DNA of 64,000 nucleotides from Thiomonas sp. FB-Cd (GTDB lineage: Bacteria > Pseudomonadota > Gammaproteobacteria > Burkholderiales > Burkholderiaceae_C), in assembly GCF_000733775.1 (NCBI RefSeq), contig NZ_JPOE01000002.1, forward strand, positions 1,798,001-1,862,000, in the 5' to 3' direction. Both the position numbers and the translations under genes were made by a program. Positions 1 through 11,077 of the stretch are shown here, in pieces (the first letter of the stretch is position 1; each line of letters starts with the position of its first letter). The notes under the pieces were generated by a model that saw nothing but the letters and a program-made list of their open reading frames with translations, ran no database searches and had not been told where the DNA came from.

Positions 1-972
1 GTAGTCTCCACGTCCCACGGTGAACGAAAAATCGGTGAAACCCGCCACGCTCTGGTTTTGCACAATCATGTCGACATCAATGTTCGCGCCACCCACCGCG
101 CTCAGGATCTGATAGGCAATGCCCGGACGGTCTGGCACACCCACCACAGTGATCTTGGCTTCATCGCGCGCGAAGGCGATGCCTGATACGACGGCTCGTT
201 CCATGTTCTGGTCTTCCTCGAAGGTAATGAGTGTGCCGCTGCGCATTTCCTGCTCCAGCGGAATATCCCAGGGCGTAAGGCTTGACAGCACGCGCAGGCG
301 CACGCGGTATTTCCCGGCAAATTCAACAGAACGAATCTGCAGCACCTTCGATCCGAGGCTTGCCATTTCAAGCATTTCCTCGAACGTAATGGTGGAGAGC
401 TTGCTTGCCTCAGGCACGACGCGCGGGTCCGTCGTGTAGACGCCGTCCACGTCCGTGAAGATCTGGCATTCATCCGCATCGAGCGCGGCTGCCAGGGCCA
501 CACCGGATGTATCGGATCCCCCACGGCCAAGTGTGGTGATATTGCCCTCAATGTCCACACCCTGAAAACCGGCCACAACGACGATCAAGCCGCGGTCCAG
601 GTCGGCTCGTATGCGCTGTTGATCGATGGACTCGATACGCGCCTTGGTGAAAGCGCTGTTGGTGTGAATACCAACCTGGTGGCCCGTGTAGCTACGTGCC
701 TCACGCCCAAAGGACTTGAGCGCCATGGCCAGCAAACCGACGGTGACCTGCTCGCCCGTGGATGCCACCACGTCGAGTTCGCGCGGATCAGGGTCGGGCT
801 GGATTTCACGAGCCAGCGCAATGAGTCGGTTGGTCTCCCCGGACATGGCCGATACCACCACCACGACCTTGTGTCCGGCATCTGCCCATTTGATGGCGCG
901 GCGGGCCACGTTCTTAATGCGTTCGACGGACCCGACTGAGGTGCCGCCGTATTTCTGGACGATAAGCGCCAT
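1..972 (-). CDS. lysC: Aspartate kinase (3' end beyond the window)
   Basis: Phosphorylates L-aspartate with ATP, the first step of the Lys/Thr/Met/diaminopimelate pathway. 324 residues are visible with no stop before the window edge; the usual length is about 405-415, so only the end of the second ACT domain is missing. The kinase signature KYGGTSVGS (residues 7-15) and FTDVDGVYTTDPR (172-184) are present, and the regulatory ACT region begins near residue 262. The start is the ATG at 972, immediately before the conserved ALIVQKYGG. It is the last gene visible of a minus-strand run accA-tilS-lysC, 64 bp after tilS. Feedback control by lysine and/or threonine is expected for the family but is not shown by the sequence. 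Confidence 0.96.
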   Translation of the reverse strand, partial: MALIVQKYGGTSVGSVERIKNVARRAIKWADAGHKVVVVVSAMSGETNRLIALAREIQPDPDPRELDVVASTGEQVTVGLLAMALKSFGREARSYTGHQVGIHTNSAFTKARIESIDQQRIRADLDRGLIVVVAGFQGVDIEGNITTLGRGGSDTSGVALAAALDADECQIFTDVDGVYTTDPRVVPEASKLSTITFEEMLEMASLGSKVLQIRSVEFAGKYRVRLRVLSSLTPWDIPLEQEMRSGTLITFEEDQNMERAVVSGIAFARDEAKITVVGVPDRPGIAYQILSAVGGANIDVDMIVQNQSVAGFTDFSFTVGRGDY

Positions 973-1036
973 GATTGCGTTGGATGGACACGGCGCATGC
1001 GCGCTCCTGGCGCTGCCGTTTCAGGAAAACCTGAAA

Positions 1037-2107
1037 TTATAGGCAGCCGCTCCCCTCGTGTGCATCGTGCAGCCCGCAATGGCCCGACACATAAGTGCCG
1101 GCACTCAGCGCCAGCCAGGGGCCACGGCGCTCAACCAATCCCTGCCCGAGTCTGACCTGCAAAGCCACGGCTCCCCGCGCTGTGGCCCGAACCTGTCGAC
1201 AAAGGTTGACGATCTGTCCGTGGTTGCTGCGCAACCCGCTCTGCCGCAGCCAAAGGCGCAGAACCTCACTCAAACGCGCCTCGGGCAGGGCACGAAGCGC
1301 AGCCAGTCGAAGGCCTTCGGGGCCCTCACACCGAGCCAGATCCTGTTGCGCCAGCTCTTCGATTCCAGCTGAGGCCTGTGCGCAAAGGCTGGCCGCACGC
1401 GTCAGCGTGGCACGCCACGATGGCTCCAAGCGCGCAAGGACGGGCAAAAGCTCATGGCGGATGCGACTTCGTCGAAACGCCGGATCGAGATTCATGGCAT
1501 CGCGCACGTAGGGCACACCCTGCACGTCGAGCATGTGCCTCAAGGAGTCCGCTGCACAGGACAGCAAGGGACGGCCCAACCAGAGCCCCGCGCGCGATGC
1601 CACAGCAGGCATGCCCGCCAAGCCCTTTGGACCCGCCCCGCGCAGAAGGGCGAGGAGCAACGACTCCGCTTGGTCGTCGGCTTGGTGGCCCAAAAGCAAC
1701 CAGCGCGAGCCCAGCTTGCCTGCTGCATTCGTCAATGCTGTGTAACGCGCGCCCCGTGCGGCATCCTCCAGACTTTCTCCGGGCCGCGCCGGGATTTGCA
1801 CGCGCAGCACGCTGCACGGCACGCCCCACGAAGCGCACAGGCCGCGCGCATGCTCGGCAAATCGGTCGGCATCGGTTTGCAATCCATGATGCACATGCAG
1901 CGCGTGCAGGCGCTGCGGGCCCCACAGGTGCAAGGCCGCCAAAAGCAGCGCGGTCGAATCCGCACCCCCGCTAAAGGCGATGGCCAACGGAACCGCATTG
2001 GCTTGCGGATCGAGCCGCGCACCGGCAAAAAGGCGTAAGGCCGACAGGGCCGGGTCTGCCTTCAAGACAGCCCAGTGGGGCGGGGCGGCTGAGCCAGCTA
2101 GGACCAT
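1037..2107 (-). CDS. tilS: tRNA(Ile)-lysidine synthetase
   Basis: Modifies C34 of the CAU-anticodon tRNA-Ile to lysidine using ATP and lysine, so the tRNA reads AUA. The PP-loop ATPase motif SGGADST lies at residues 46-52, followed by the N-type ATP pyrophosphatase fold with HVHHGLQ and GHQADDQAE. At 356 aa it is a bacterial TilS with a shortened C-terminal part compared with the roughly 430 aa E. coli enzyme. It lies between accA (61 bp upstream) and lysC, a conserved betaproteobacterial order. Confidence 0.93.
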   Translation of the reverse strand: MVLAGSAAPPHWAVLKADPALSALRLFAGARLDPQANAVPLAIAFSGGADSTALLLAALHLWGPQRLHALHVHHGLQTDADRFAEHARGLCASWGVPCSVLRVQIPARPGESLEDAARGARYTALTNAAGKLGSRWLLLGHQADDQAESLLLALLRGAGPKGLAGMPAVASRAGLWLGRPLLSCAADSLRHMLDVQGVPYVRDAMNLDPAFRRSRIRHELLPVLARLEPSWRATLTRAASLCAQASAGIEELAQQDLARCEGPEGLRLAALRALPEARLSEVLRLWLRQSGLRSNHGQIVNLCRQVRATARGAVALQVRLGQGLVERRGPWLALSAGTYVSGHCGLHDAHEGSGCL

Positions 2108-2168
2108 GGAACAGCAGCGATGTGCTCAGAAAGCCGACGGGTTTGCCGGCATCGGGACCGCAAAGGCC

Positions 2169-3143
2169 TTAACGCGAAACCTTGGTGTCCTGGAACTTGC
2201 CAAATGCGCAAAGGCGTTCGTAGCGCTGCTTGACAAGATCAGCAGGCTTGGTGTCCTGGAATTGACGCAGACTCTCAGACAGAGCGCGCTTCAAGCTCGC
2301 CGCCATCGCAGGCGGGTCGCGGTGGGCTCCGCCGACAGGCTCACTGACGATTTTATCGATCAGGCCCAGCGCCTTGAGCCGATGCGCGGTCAGACCCAGC
2401 GCCTCAGCGGCCTCCGGTGCGCGCTCCGCGCTTTTCCACAAAATCGACGCGCAGCCCTCGGGGGAAATCACCGAATACACCGCGTACTGGAGCATGAGCA
2501 CGTGGTCGGCCACGGCGATGGCCAATGCTCCGCCCGAGCCCCCCTCGCCAATGATGGTCGAGACGATGGGCACCCGCAATTGCGACATTTCGAAAATGTT
2601 GCGGCCAATCGCCTCCGATTGGTTCCGCTCCTCTGCATCAATGCCGGGATACGCACCAGGCGTGTCGACGAAGGTGAAAAGGGGCAGCGCGAATTTCTCC
2701 GCCAACTTCATCAGCCGCAGTGCCTTGCGATAGCCCTCCGGCTTGGTCATGCCAAAGTTGCGCAGGCCCCGCTCTTTCGTGTCACGCCCTTTCTGGTGGC
2801 CAATCACCATGCACGATTGACCATTGAATCGGGCCAACCCCCCAACAATCGACAAGTCATCCGCAAAATGCCGGTCGCCATGCAGTTCGTGAAAATCGGT
2901 GAACAGTTGCGCCACATAATCCAAGGTGTAAGGACGCTGCGCATGGCGGGCAATCTGCGTCACCTGCCACGGTGTGAGCTTGGCGTAGATGTCCTTGGTG
3001 AGTTGCTGGCTTTTCTTCTGCAGGCGTGCGATTTCCTCTGAAATGTCCACGGCCGATTCATCCTGCACATAGCGCAGCTCTTCGATCTTGGTTTCCAGCT
3101 CAGCCACCGGCTGTTCGAAATCGAGAAAAACTTTTTTGATCAT
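2169..3143 (-). CDS. accA: Acetyl-CoA carboxylase carboxyltransferase subunit alpha
   Basis: The alpha half of the carboxyltransferase that moves CO2 from carboxybiotin to acetyl-CoA, giving malonyl-CoA for fatty acid synthesis; it works with AccD, which is not in this window. The 324 residues match the family length (319 in E. coli) and carry the crotonase-like core with [18 protein letters not shown] and [11 protein letters not shown]. The open frame extends 6 codons further upstream, but the ATG at 3143 ([12 protein letters not shown]) matches the family N-terminus. It is cotranscribed with tilS and lysC downstream on the same strand. Confidence 0.96.
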   Translation of the reverse strand: MIKKVFLDFEQPVAELETKIEELRYVQDESAVDISEEIARLQKKSQQLTKDIYAKLTPWQVTQIARHAQRPYTLDYVAQLFTDFHELHGDRHFADDLSIVGGLARFNGQSCMVIGHQKGRDTKERGLRNFGMTKPEGYRKALRLMKLAEKFALPLFTFVDTPGAYPGIDAEERNQSEAIGRNIFEMSQLRVPIVSTIIGEGGSGGALAIAVADHVLMLQYAVYSVISPEGCASILWKSAERAPEAAEALGLTAHRLKALGLIDKIVSEPVGGAHRDPPAMAASLKRALSESLRQFQDTKPADLVKQRYERLCAFGKFQDTKVSR

Positions 3144-3256
3144 GGTTGTAGGTCCCCGCAAGGTACGCCCGCAATGCGAGCGGTGCGTGCGCCAATCATG
3201 GTGCGTGGCAATGCTTCGTCGTTTGCCTCAGCACATCTGGCGTATCGGAATGGTGA

Positions 3257-3895
3257 TCAGTACTCAACCGCCACCGGGTCGAGGCTTCGCCAAATATACC
3301 AAGTGCCGACCGAGCGCCAAGGCGCCCAAGCGGCGGCCACCTCACGAAGATCGCTGCGGCTGACCGCTTCGCCCGAGAAATAGCGCAGGCTGATCCCCCG
3401 TTGCAGACCGAGATCGTCCAGTGGCAAGACGTCGGGGCGCATGAGGTAGAAGATCAAGAACATCTCGGCCGTCCACCGGCCGATGCCGCGGATGGCCACG
3501 AGTTCAGCAATGATGGCCTCGTCAGGCATGCTATCCCACTGTCGCGGATGCACCTGGCCCGCTTCGAATTTTGCCGCCAAGTCTTGCAGGTACTCGCATT
3601 TGCGCTGAGAAAGGCCAGCCTGCCTGAGCGCCTGCGGCTTATGCTGCAGCAGGCGCTCAGGTGTGGCTTGTCCCACGAGCACAAGCAGGCGATCCCAGAC
3701 CGATTGCGCCGCCTTGACCGAAATCTGCTGACCGACCACCGAGCGCGCCAAGGTTTGGAAGGCGTCGCCGCGGCTCTGCAGCTGGGCCTGCCCATGCTCG
3801 GGGATGAGCTTGCGCATCACACGGTCCGCGCGCATGAGCTGCGCGCACGCGTCATCCCAATACGGGGGGCGCACCACGCTGGGATTCTCGGCCAC
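3257..3895 (-). CDS. DNA-3-methyladenine glycosylase II family protein
   Basis: Base-excision repair glycosylase removing alkylated purines (HhH-GPD superfamily, AlkA/Mag1 type). The helix-hairpin-helix motif IRGIGRWTAEMF (about residues 135-146) is followed by LPLDDLG, which holds the catalytic Asp, and APWRSVGTWYIWR, which resembles the AlkA C-terminus. The open frame extends into cysS; the GTG at 3895 is chosen because it lies just after the cysS stop (3900-3902) and gives 212 aa, typical of this short AlkA form. It lacks the N-terminal TBP-like domain of E. coli AlkA. The start is uncertain by some codons. Confidence 0.85.
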   Translation of the reverse strand: MAENPSVVRPPYWDDACAQLMRADRVMRKLIPEHGQAQLQSRGDAFQTLARSVVGQQISVKAAQSVWDRLLVLVGQATPERLLQHKPQALRQAGLSQRKCEYLQDLAAKFEAGQVHPRQWDSMPDEAIIAELVAIRGIGRWTAEMFLIFYLMRPDVLPLDDLGLQRGISLRYFSGEAVSRSDLREVAAAWAPWRSVGTWYIWRSLDPVAVEY

Positions 3896-3899
3896 GACG

Positions 3900-5285
3900 C
3901 TACGCCCGGCGCCACACGGTGACACCGCCCGGCTTGTCTTCCAGCACGATGCCTTGCTCCAGCAACTCGGCGCGGATTTGATCAGCACGCGCGAAATCAC
4001 GGGCCTTTTTTGCCTCGGTACGTGCGCTCAGCCGCTCGTCGATCCAGGCGACATCGGTCTTGGCGCTTGAGGCCCCCCCTTGCAAGAAGCTCTGCGGAGA
4101 CTGTTGCAGCAGGCCGAGTGTGGCACCCAGTCCCTTGAGCAGCCCGGCAAGTTCGGCCGTACGGGTCCGGTTGACTTCGCCGGCAAGGTCAAACAGCACG
4201 GCGAGAGCCTCGGGGGTGTTGAAATCATCATCCATCGCCGCACTGAATCGTTGGGCGATGGGATGGGACCAGTCCTGCACGGCTGCCACCTCGGGAAAGT
4301 CCTGCAGCGCGGTGTACAACCGTGTCAGCGCATGGCGCGCGTCCCGCAGGTTGTCTTCGCTGTAATTGAGCGGGCTGCGGTAATGCGCGCGGATGATGAA
4401 AAACCGCACCGTCTCGGCGTCGAACAATTTCAGCACATCGCGAATGGTGAAGAAATTTCCAAGTGATTTGGACATTTTTTCTTCGTCAACGCGCACGAAA
4501 CCGTTGTGCATCCAGATGTTCACGAAGGGCTTGCCGCTTGCCCCTTCGCTTTGGGCGATTTCGTTTTCGTGATGGGGAAACTGCAGATCTGCGCCGCCAC
4601 CATGGATGTCGAAGTGCTCCCCCAGCAAGGCGCAGCTCATGGCCGAGCATTCGATGTGCCAGCCAGGCCTGCCCTCGCCCCACGGTGACGTCCAACGCAC
4701 CTCGGCTGGTTCCTCGGGCTTGGCACGCTTCCACAGTACGAAGTCCAGCGGGTCACGCTTGGCCGTGTCCACTTCCACACGCTCACCGGCGTGCAACTGG
4801 TCCAGTGCCTTGCCCGACAGCTTCCCATAGCCTGGGAACGCGCGTACCGCGTAGTCCACGTCGCCCGCCTCATCCTGATACGCCAGGCGCTTATCGAACA
4901 AGCGCGCAATGAGTTCCTGCATTTGCGGGATGTAGTCGGTCGCGCGCGGCTCGTGCGTGGGCCGCTCAATGCCCAAGGCATCGGTGTCCTCATGCATGGC
5001 GGCAATAAAACGGTCGGTGAGCGCACGCACGCTCACACCTTGTTCCACCGCGCGGCGGATGATCTTGTCATCCACATCGGTGATGTTGCGCACGTAGGTG
5101 ACTTGCAGCCCGCGCGCCCTCAGCCAACGTTGCACGAGGTCGAAGACGGCCATCACCCGGGCATGGCCGAGGTGGCAGTAATCGTATACGGTCATGCCGC
5201 AAACGTACATGCGCACATGGCCCGCTTCGATGGGGGCAAGCGGCTGCTTCTGGCGCGACAACGTGTCAAAGATCTGCAAGGTCAT
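3900..5285 (-). CDS. cysS: Cysteinyl-tRNA synthetase
   Basis: Charges tRNA-Cys with cysteine. The class I signatures are HLGH (residues 38-41, HIGH motif) and KMSKS (270-274). Zn ligands of the family are visible as C29, C213, H238 and the following Glu. At 461 aa it matches the E. coli length. It is the first gene of the minus-strand run cysS / glycosylase / accA / tilS / lysC and faces away from the TPR gene at 5399. Confidence 0.97.
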   Translation of the reverse strand: MTLQIFDTLSRQKQPLAPIEAGHVRMYVCGMTVYDYCHLGHARVMAVFDLVQRWLRARGLQVTYVRNITDVDDKIIRRAVEQGVSVRALTDRFIAAMHEDTDALGIERPTHEPRATDYIPQMQELIARLFDKRLAYQDEAGDVDYAVRAFPGYGKLSGKALDQLHAGERVEVDTAKRDPLDFVLWKRAKPEEPAEVRWTSPWGEGRPGWHIECSAMSCALLGEHFDIHGGGADLQFPHHENEIAQSEGASGKPFVNIWMHNGFVRVDEEKMSKSLGNFFTIRDVLKLFDAETVRFFIIRAHYRSPLNYSEDNLRDARHALTRLYTALQDFPEVAAVQDWSHPIAQRFSAAMDDDFNTPEALAVLFDLAGEVNRTRTAELAGLLKGLGATLGLLQQSPQSFLQGGASSAKTDVAWIDERLSARTEAKKARDFARADQIRAELLEQGIVLEDKPGGVTVWRRA

Positions 5286-5398
5286 GAACTGTATGGCGGC
5301 CCGTCGCGCCGGCTAGCTGCAAGAATCGAATGGAAGGAACGGGCCGGCAGGCCCGGATAAAATCAAAAACTTAGCACAGACCGCGCGACCCAGAACTC

Positions 5399-6304
5399 AT
5401 GCCCCCCGCCCACCTCCCCCGCGTCAGGCCGCGTCCATGCGGAATTTTGCGCCTGCTCGCAGGTGTGGCGCTTTCAACGGTGCTTGCGCTCGGCGTGATC
5501 CCCATGCCAGCCCATGCCGATGAGCTGGGCGCCGTGCAGCAGCTGATCCGGGCAGGCAAGCTGCAGGACGCATTGACCGAAGTCAACGCGTTGATCACGT
5601 CAAACCCCAAGGACCCCCAATACCGCTTCGTGCGCGGCATCATCCTTGCTGACCAGCGCAAGACGCAAGAGGCCATTGAGGTATTCACCCAGCTCACGGA
5701 GCAGTACCCCGAGCTGCCTGAGCCTTACAACAATCTGGCTGTTTTGTATGCCCAGCGGGGCGATTACGAGAAGGCGCGCGCGGCATTGGACATGGCGATC
5801 CGCACCAACCCGAACTACGCCACGGCCTATGAGAACCTGGGCGACGTGTATGCAAAGCTGGCGAGCCAGTCCTACCAGAAGGCTTTGCAGCTCAACGGCA
5901 ACAAGGGCGATGCCACACGCGCAAAACTTGCACTCATACGCCAGCTGCTGAGCAATCGCCCTGAGCCACACTCGTCGGCGACACCCACGGAGGCACCCCA
6001 TGCGTTGGCGCACGCGAACTCGGATGCGGCAGCGGCGCGTCGTCCGATCACACCAGCCATCGCGGCCCGGCCCGCATCCGCCCCCAAACTCGTCGCGCAG
6101 CCGTCGCCGGCTGCGTCCCGCAAAAACCTCACCGGCGCGGCACTGGACTTGCGGCACGACAACACCGCGGCACGCATCAAACCCGTGCCGCCGTTGGTGC
6201 CGACGCGTTTGAGCCGCTCCGATGCCCAATGCCTTGCGCCTGCCGCATGCGCAGTCGCATTGGCTGGTCCGGCACGCAATTGTTGCCCAAACGCAGTCGC
6301 CTGA
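5399..6304 (+). CDS. Exported tetratricopeptide-repeat protein
   Basis: 301 aa with an N-terminal signal peptide (hydrophobic stretch to about residue 37, likely cleavage after AHA at 38-40). At least three TPR units follow (about 45-165), with the typical pattern PYNNLAVLYAQRGDYEKARA and YATAYENLGDVYAKLA. The C-terminal third is low-complexity Ala/Pro/Ser rich. It probably acts as a periplasmic scaffold, but no partner can be named. It is followed by two cyclophilin genes in the same direction, a common neighbourhood in Burkholderiales. The Cys-rich last 25 residues look unlike the rest and might reflect a late frameshift. Confidence 0.8.
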   Translation: MPPAHLPRVRPRPCGILRLLAGVALSTVLALGVIPMPAHADELGAVQQLIRAGKLQDALTEVNALITSNPKDPQYRFVRGIILADQRKTQEAIEVFTQLTEQYPELPEPYNNLAVLYAQRGDYEKARAALDMAIRTNPNYATAYENLGDVYAKLASQSYQKALQLNGNKGDATRAKLALIRQLLSNRPEPHSSATPTEAPHALAHANSDAAAARRPITPAIAARPASAPKLVAQPSPAASRKNLTGAALDLRHDNTAARIKPVPPLVPTRLSRSDAQCLAPAACAVALAGPARNCCPNAVA

Positions 6305-6445
6305 GGCTGCCACTTTCCTCTGCACCACCGCGCTCCTCCATCACTCCCACCGCTGAGCATCTCGGGCAGCCCTGGCCGCAATATCGAGTGCTGCCATGGC
6401 CCACCCAACAGTGATCAACAGTCTCACCTATCCATTGCAGCCACC

Positions 6446-7087
6446 ATGCTCCGAAACACGATCGATCCCCTCTCAGACTGCCGCGAAACCGCACAGCCAC
6501 CGGCGGGCGGCAGACGCCGCCTGTTCATGCTGGGCGCTGCCATTTTGCTTGGCAATTGTCTTCCAGCGATCCATCCCGCGCATGCCGAAGCACCGCCCCG
6601 CGTGAAACTGGTCACGACGCTGGGCACGATCGAGGTTCAACTCGACCCGCAACGCGCCCCGAAGACCGTGGCAAATTTCGTGCAGTATGTCAAGGACGGC
6701 TTCTACGCGGGCACGATCTTCCACCGCGTGATTCCGGGATTCATGATTCAAGGCGGCGGCTTCACCGTGGACATGCAGCAAAAGTCGACCCGTGCGCCCA
6801 TTGCCCTGGAGAGCAAAAACGGCCTGAAGAATCTGCGCGGCACCATCGCCATGGCGCGAACGTCGGATCCGAACTCCGCGACGTCGCAGTTCTTCATCAA
6901 TTTGGCGGACAACCCTTCGCTCGATTATCCTCAGCCAGATGGTCAGGGCTATGCCGTATTCGGCCAAGTGATCGCTGGCATGGACGTGGTCGACCGCATC
7001 GCGAAAGTCGCCACCCAGAGCACGGGCCCCTATCAAAACGTACCGGTCACGCCCGTGATCATCCAACAAGCCATTTTTCTCAAGTAA
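6446..7087 (+). CDS. ppiA: Periplasmic peptidyl-prolyl cis-trans isomerase (cyclophilin)
   Basis: Catalyses cis-trans isomerisation of X-Pro bonds in exported proteins. The 213 aa begin with a twin-arginine-rich basic region (GGRRRLF) and a hydrophobic signal segment ending near HPAHA (about residue 47). The cyclophilin core follows, with [15 protein letters not shown] and [11 protein letters not shown], which hold the active-site Arg, Phe and Gln. The start is the first ATG of the frame. It lies 9 bp before the cytoplasmic paralogue and is probably cotranscribed with it. Confidence 0.92.
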   Translation: MLRNTIDPLSDCRETAQPPAGGRRRLFMLGAAILLGNCLPAIHPAHAEAPPRVKLVTTLGTIEVQLDPQRAPKTVANFVQYVKDGFYAGTIFHRVIPGFMIQGGGFTVDMQQKSTRAPIALESKNGLKNLRGTIAMARTSDPNSATSQFFINLADNPSLDYPQPDGQGYAVFGQVIAGMDVVDRIAKVATQSTGPYQNVPVTPVIIQQAIFLK

Positions 7088-7096
7088 AGGACCATC

Positions 7097-7588
7097 ATGG
7101 TTGAACTACACACGAACAAGGGCGTCATTCGCATTGAGCTTGACACGGAGAAAGCTCCGAAGTCAGCCGCAAATTTCCTCGCTTACGTCAAAAGTGGCCA
7201 TTTCGACGGCACCATCTTCCACCGCGTGATCGACGGTTTCATGATCCAAGGCGGCGGCTTCGAGCCTGGCATGAAGCAAAAGCCCACCCAAGCGCCCATC
7301 CCGAATGAGGCGAATAACGGGCTCAAGAACAAGCGCTACACACTCGCCATGGCACGCACGAACGATCCCCACTCGGCCACTGCCCAGTTTTTTATCAATG
7401 TGGCAGACAACACTTTTCTTGACCACAGCGCTCCCACGGCGCAAGGTTGGGGCTATGCCGTGTTCGGCCACGTGGTGGATGGCCAGGACGTGGTGGATGC
7501 CATCAAGGGCGTGAAAACAGGAACCAAAGGATTCCACCAGGACGTGCCTGTTGAAGACGTGGTGATTTTGAAAGCCGTTGAAGTCTGA
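7097..7588 (+). CDS. ppiB: Cytoplasmic peptidyl-prolyl cis-trans isomerase (cyclophilin B)
   Basis: 163 aa with no signal sequence. It has the cyclophilin core with [15 protein letters not shown] and [11 protein letters not shown], and [18 protein letters not shown] near the C-terminus as in E. coli PpiB. An AAAGGACC Shine-Dalgarno precedes the ATG at 7097. It is a paralogue of the upstream periplasmic gene, suggesting an old tandem duplication. It overlaps the TTG start of lpxH by 11 bp. Confidence 0.95.
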   Translation: MVELHTNKGVIRIELDTEKAPKSAANFLAYVKSGHFDGTIFHRVIDGFMIQGGGFEPGMKQKPTQAPIPNEANNGLKNKRYTLAMARTNDPHSATAQFFINVADNTFLDHSAPTAQGWGYAVFGHVVDGQDVVDAIKGVKTGTKGFHQDVPVEDVVILKAVEV

Positions 7589-8378
7589 ACACGCCCCCGA
7601 AATCGAGGCACGCGCGCACTGGCGCCGGCTGGCGTTCATCTCCGACCTCCACCTCGGACCTGATGCGCCGCTGACGACGGCGCGCTTTCTCCAATGGTTG
7701 CAGGCCGATGCTCTGCAAGCCGACGCACTATTCATTCTTGGTGACCTGTTCGAGGCTTGGATCGGTGATGACCTGCTCGACGCCGATCCAGCCGACGTCC
7801 ATCACGAGGTTTGCACCGCGCTGGCTTCCTTTGCGTCGACGGATCGTTTCCTCGGGGTCATGCACGGCAACCGGGATTTCCTGCTCGGTTCCGGGTTTGT
7901 TCAGCGCACCCACGTGCAGCTCCTGGCTGACCCGAGCGTCTTGCGCTTCGCCGGCGAGCGCATCCTGCTCACTCATGGCGACGCCCTGTGCACGGCCGAC
8001 ATCGACTACCAGCATTGGCGCGCACGCTGCCGCGATCCCGTGTGGCAGCGGCAGGTTTTGGCCCAGCCGCTTGCCGCACGGCGCCAGCAAGCCGCCGCAC
8101 TACGCGCCCAGAGTCGCGCGGCACAAAGTCGCATGGAAACCTCGAGCGATGCCGACCCCGCGGAAGCCTCCCGCTGGCTCAGCCAAGCGGCAAGCCCCTG
8201 GATGATCCACGGCCACACCCATCGCCCCTGCGACCACTGGGAAGGAGGTCGCCTGCGCCAGGTTTTGTCCGACTGGGATTTGGACGCGCCTGTCCACAGC
8301 GTTGCGCATCGCGCTCAGGTGCTGTGGCTGGATCAGGGCCCCGGCGCTCTTGCCGTGCATCGTCAACAACTGGTTTGA
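7578..8378 (+). CDS. lpxH: UDP-2,3-diacylglucosamine diphosphatase
   Basis: Hydrolyses UDP-2,3-diacylglucosamine to lipid X in lipid A synthesis, at the cytoplasmic face of the inner membrane. The metallophosphoesterase motifs appear in order: SDLHLG (22-27), [21 protein letters not shown] and HGHTHRP. At 266 aa it fits the family (240-270). The start is a TTG at 7578 inside the last codons of ppiB, giving an 11 bp overlap; no ATG is available before the SDLHLG motif. Confidence 0.93.
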   Translation: MKSEHAPEIEARAHWRRLAFISDLHLGPDAPLTTARFLQWLQADALQADALFILGDLFEAWIGDDLLDADPADVHHEVCTALASFASTDRFLGVMHGNRDFLLGSGFVQRTHVQLLADPSVLRFAGERILLTHGDALCTADIDYQHWRARCRDPVWQRQVLAQPLAARRQQAAALRAQSRAAQSRMETSSDADPAEASRWLSQAASPWMIHGHTHRPCDHWEGGRLRQVLSDWDLDAPVHSVAHRAQVLWLDQGPGALAVHRQQLV

Positions 8379-8412
8379 CGCTGCGCTGTGGCGTGCCTTG
8401 GCACGGGCGGAT

Positions 8413-9180
<768 letters not shown>

Positions 9181-9250
9181 GGACGGTTCGAATGGGACGC
9201 TCAGAGTGGATCGAGTGTATTGGAGCCTTGCGGCACACGCAGGGCTGCGC

Positions 9251-10123
9251 CTAAACGGCCTTGCGCGGAGCGCGCGCACTGCCCGTCGACTGTTTTGCAG
9301 GCGCCGGACTGCCGCTCGATGGCGAGGCTGCATGCGCATCGCCCAGTCGCTCCAGCCCCATTTTGCAGATGCCGCGCAAAATGTGCACCTCCTGCCGGGT
9401 GAGCGCGGCCCGTGCGGCCAAGCGGGACAGGCGGGGCATGAGCTTTTTCGGCGCTTCCGGATCCAGATAGCCCAGCGCGACCAATGCCTGCTCCGCATGA
9501 TCAAGCAGGCCCTGCAGCTCGGCCTGGGTGGCAGCGACCTCAGGCGGCGGGCCGGACGGTAGCCTGAAGGCGCCCAGCGCACGGCGCCATTCCCAAGCCA
9601 CGATTTGCACGGCCTGCGCCAGGTTGAGAGAGGCATATGCGGAATAGGCGGGCAGGCTGAGCAACGCGTTGCAACGATACACGGTGTCGTTATCCAGCCC
9701 ATAACGCTCGCTCCCGAATACGAAGCCGACCCGCCGTCCCTGCTCGGCAGCCTGTTGCGCCAACTCGGGCAGCCAGTCGGGCCCATGCAGGGGCGGGCCA
9801 AAATCGCGAACCCTTGACGACAGGGCGACCAGCATGCCGCAATCACCTGCTGCCTGCGCCAATGTGTCCGCCTGACGCGCCGCACGCAGCACGTCGCCGG
9901 CCCCACTGGCAAAAGCCAGCGCATCGGGCTGCTCACGCACGTCCGCATGTCGAGGCGCCACCAAGGCCAAATGCGCGAAACCCATGGTCTTGATCGCTCG
10001 CGCTGCAGCACCCACATTTCCCGGATGGCTCGTGTGCATGAGCACAAACAGCGGCGCTTCAGGCCCCTCGGGCGTCAGGCCAGCGGGCTCGATGCCCCCT
10101 TCGATAGAATCACGCTTAGTCAT
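9251..10123 (-). CDS. trmJ: tRNA (Cm32/Um32) methyltransferase, SPOUT family
   Basis: Methylates the ribose 2'-O at position 32 of several tRNAs. The SPOUT deep-knot features are visible: [20 protein letters not shown] near the N-terminus, [16 protein letters not shown], and [11 protein letters not shown] at the SAM-binding knot. The start is the ATG at 10123 ([10 protein letters not shown]), 64 bp from the divergent suhB start; the frame is open much further upstream but only as antisense of suhB. The C-terminal 30 residues are Ser/Pro/Ala/Lys rich. cysE follows on the same strand. Confidence 0.9.
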   Translation of the reverse strand: MTKRDSIEGGIEPAGLTPEGPEAPLFVLMHTSHPGNVGAAARAIKTMGFAHLALVAPRHADVREQPDALAFASGAGDVLRAARQADTLAQAAGDCGMLVALSSRVRDFGPPLHGPDWLPELAQQAAEQGRRVGFVFGSERYGLDNDTVYRCNALLSLPAYSAYASLNLAQAVQIVAWEWRRALGAFRLPSGPPPEVAATQAELQGLLDHAEQALVALGYLDPEAPKKLMPRLSRLAARAALTRQEVHILRGICKMGLERLGDAHAASPSSGSPAPAKQSTGSARAPRKAV

Positions 10124-10187
10124 CCGCTCTTTCACATCCACCCGCACGTCCTCCTCGAGGCGACATTGTCGCGTCTCGGCACCCACC

Positions 10188-11063
10188 ATGCATCCCATGA
10201 TCAACGTCGCCGTTCGCGCAGCCCGCGAAGCCGGCAAAATTATCAATCGCGCCAGCCTCGACCTGGACTTGCTACGCGTGACGCAAAAGTCCGCGCGCGA
10301 CTTCGTCACGGAGGTGGACCGAGCCAGTGAGCAGGCCATCATCGACATCTTGCTCAAGGCATTTCCCCAGCATGGCATCCTGGGCGAAGAAACTGGCACC
10401 ACCCACGGACGGGCCGACTCGGAGTACCAGTGGATCATTGACCCGCTGGATGGCACCACGAATTTCATTCACGGCATGCCGGTCTACGCCGTGTCCATCG
10501 CGCTTGCCCATCAGGGCGTTGTGCAGCACGGGGTGGTGTACGACCCATCGCGCGACGAGCTCTTCACCGCCAGCCGCGGGGGTGGATCCTTTCTCAACAA
10601 CCGGCGCCTGCGCGTATCCAAACGCACAAGGCTGGAAGACGCACTCATCGGCACTGGCTTTCCGTTCCGCAAGGGCGACGACCTGGACACCTATTTGGAG
10701 ATGTTCAAGAAGGTCGCCGAGCGCTGCGTGGGGCTGCGGCGCCCGGGCGCCGCAGCCATTGACCTCGCCTATCTGGCTGCCGGCCGCTACGACGGCTTTT
10801 TCGAAACCGGCCTCAAACCGTGGGACGTGGCGGCGGGCTCGCTGTTGATCACCGAAGCCGGGGGACTCGTCGGCAACTACACCGGTGACTCGGATTTCCT
10901 GCACCGCGGTGAACTGGTTGCGGGAAGCCCGCGAATCTACGCTCAGCTCGTTGCTTTGCTCAAGCCTTACGCCCATGGCGACCGCGCAGTGCCAACCGCC
11001 AGTCCCAAGCGACCGACTTCGGCCCAGGCCGAACAGGCGGCGGACGATAGCGCTCCATTCTGA
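10188..11063 (+). CDS. suhB: Inositol-1-monophosphatase / SuhB family protein
   Basis: Mg-dependent, Li-sensitive phosphomonoesterase; in E. coli SuhB also acts in rRNA transcription antitermination. The motifs are GEETG, the signature [12 protein letters not shown] and [17 protein letters not shown]. The ATG at 10188 is chosen because [17 protein letters not shown] matches the family N-terminus; an upstream extension to 9984 is antisense to trmJ. At 291 aa it is slightly longer than E. coli SuhB, with an Ala/Pro/Ser tail. It is divergent from trmJ and lies 14 bp before mutS. Confidence 0.95.
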   Translation: MHPMINVAVRAAREAGKIINRASLDLDLLRVTQKSARDFVTEVDRASEQAIIDILLKAFPQHGILGEETGTTHGRADSEYQWIIDPLDGTTNFIHGMPVYAVSIALAHQGVVQHGVVYDPSRDELFTASRGGGSFLNNRRLRVSKRTRLEDALIGTGFPFRKGDDLDTYLEMFKKVAERCVGLRRPGAAAIDLAYLAAGRYDGFFETGLKPWDVAAGSLLITEAGGLVGNYTGDSDFLHRGELVAGSPRIYAQLVALLKPYAHGDRAVPTASPKRPTSAQAEQAADDSAPF

Positions 11064-11077
11064 AACGGTTCAAGGCA

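Noticed and set aside
1980..3041. 353-codon plus-strand frame across accA
   Set aside because: Antisense to accA and tilS; a codon-bias shadow.
9984..10187. N-terminal extension of suhB
   Set aside because: It overlaps the divergent trmJ start and has no similarity; the family start is at 10188.
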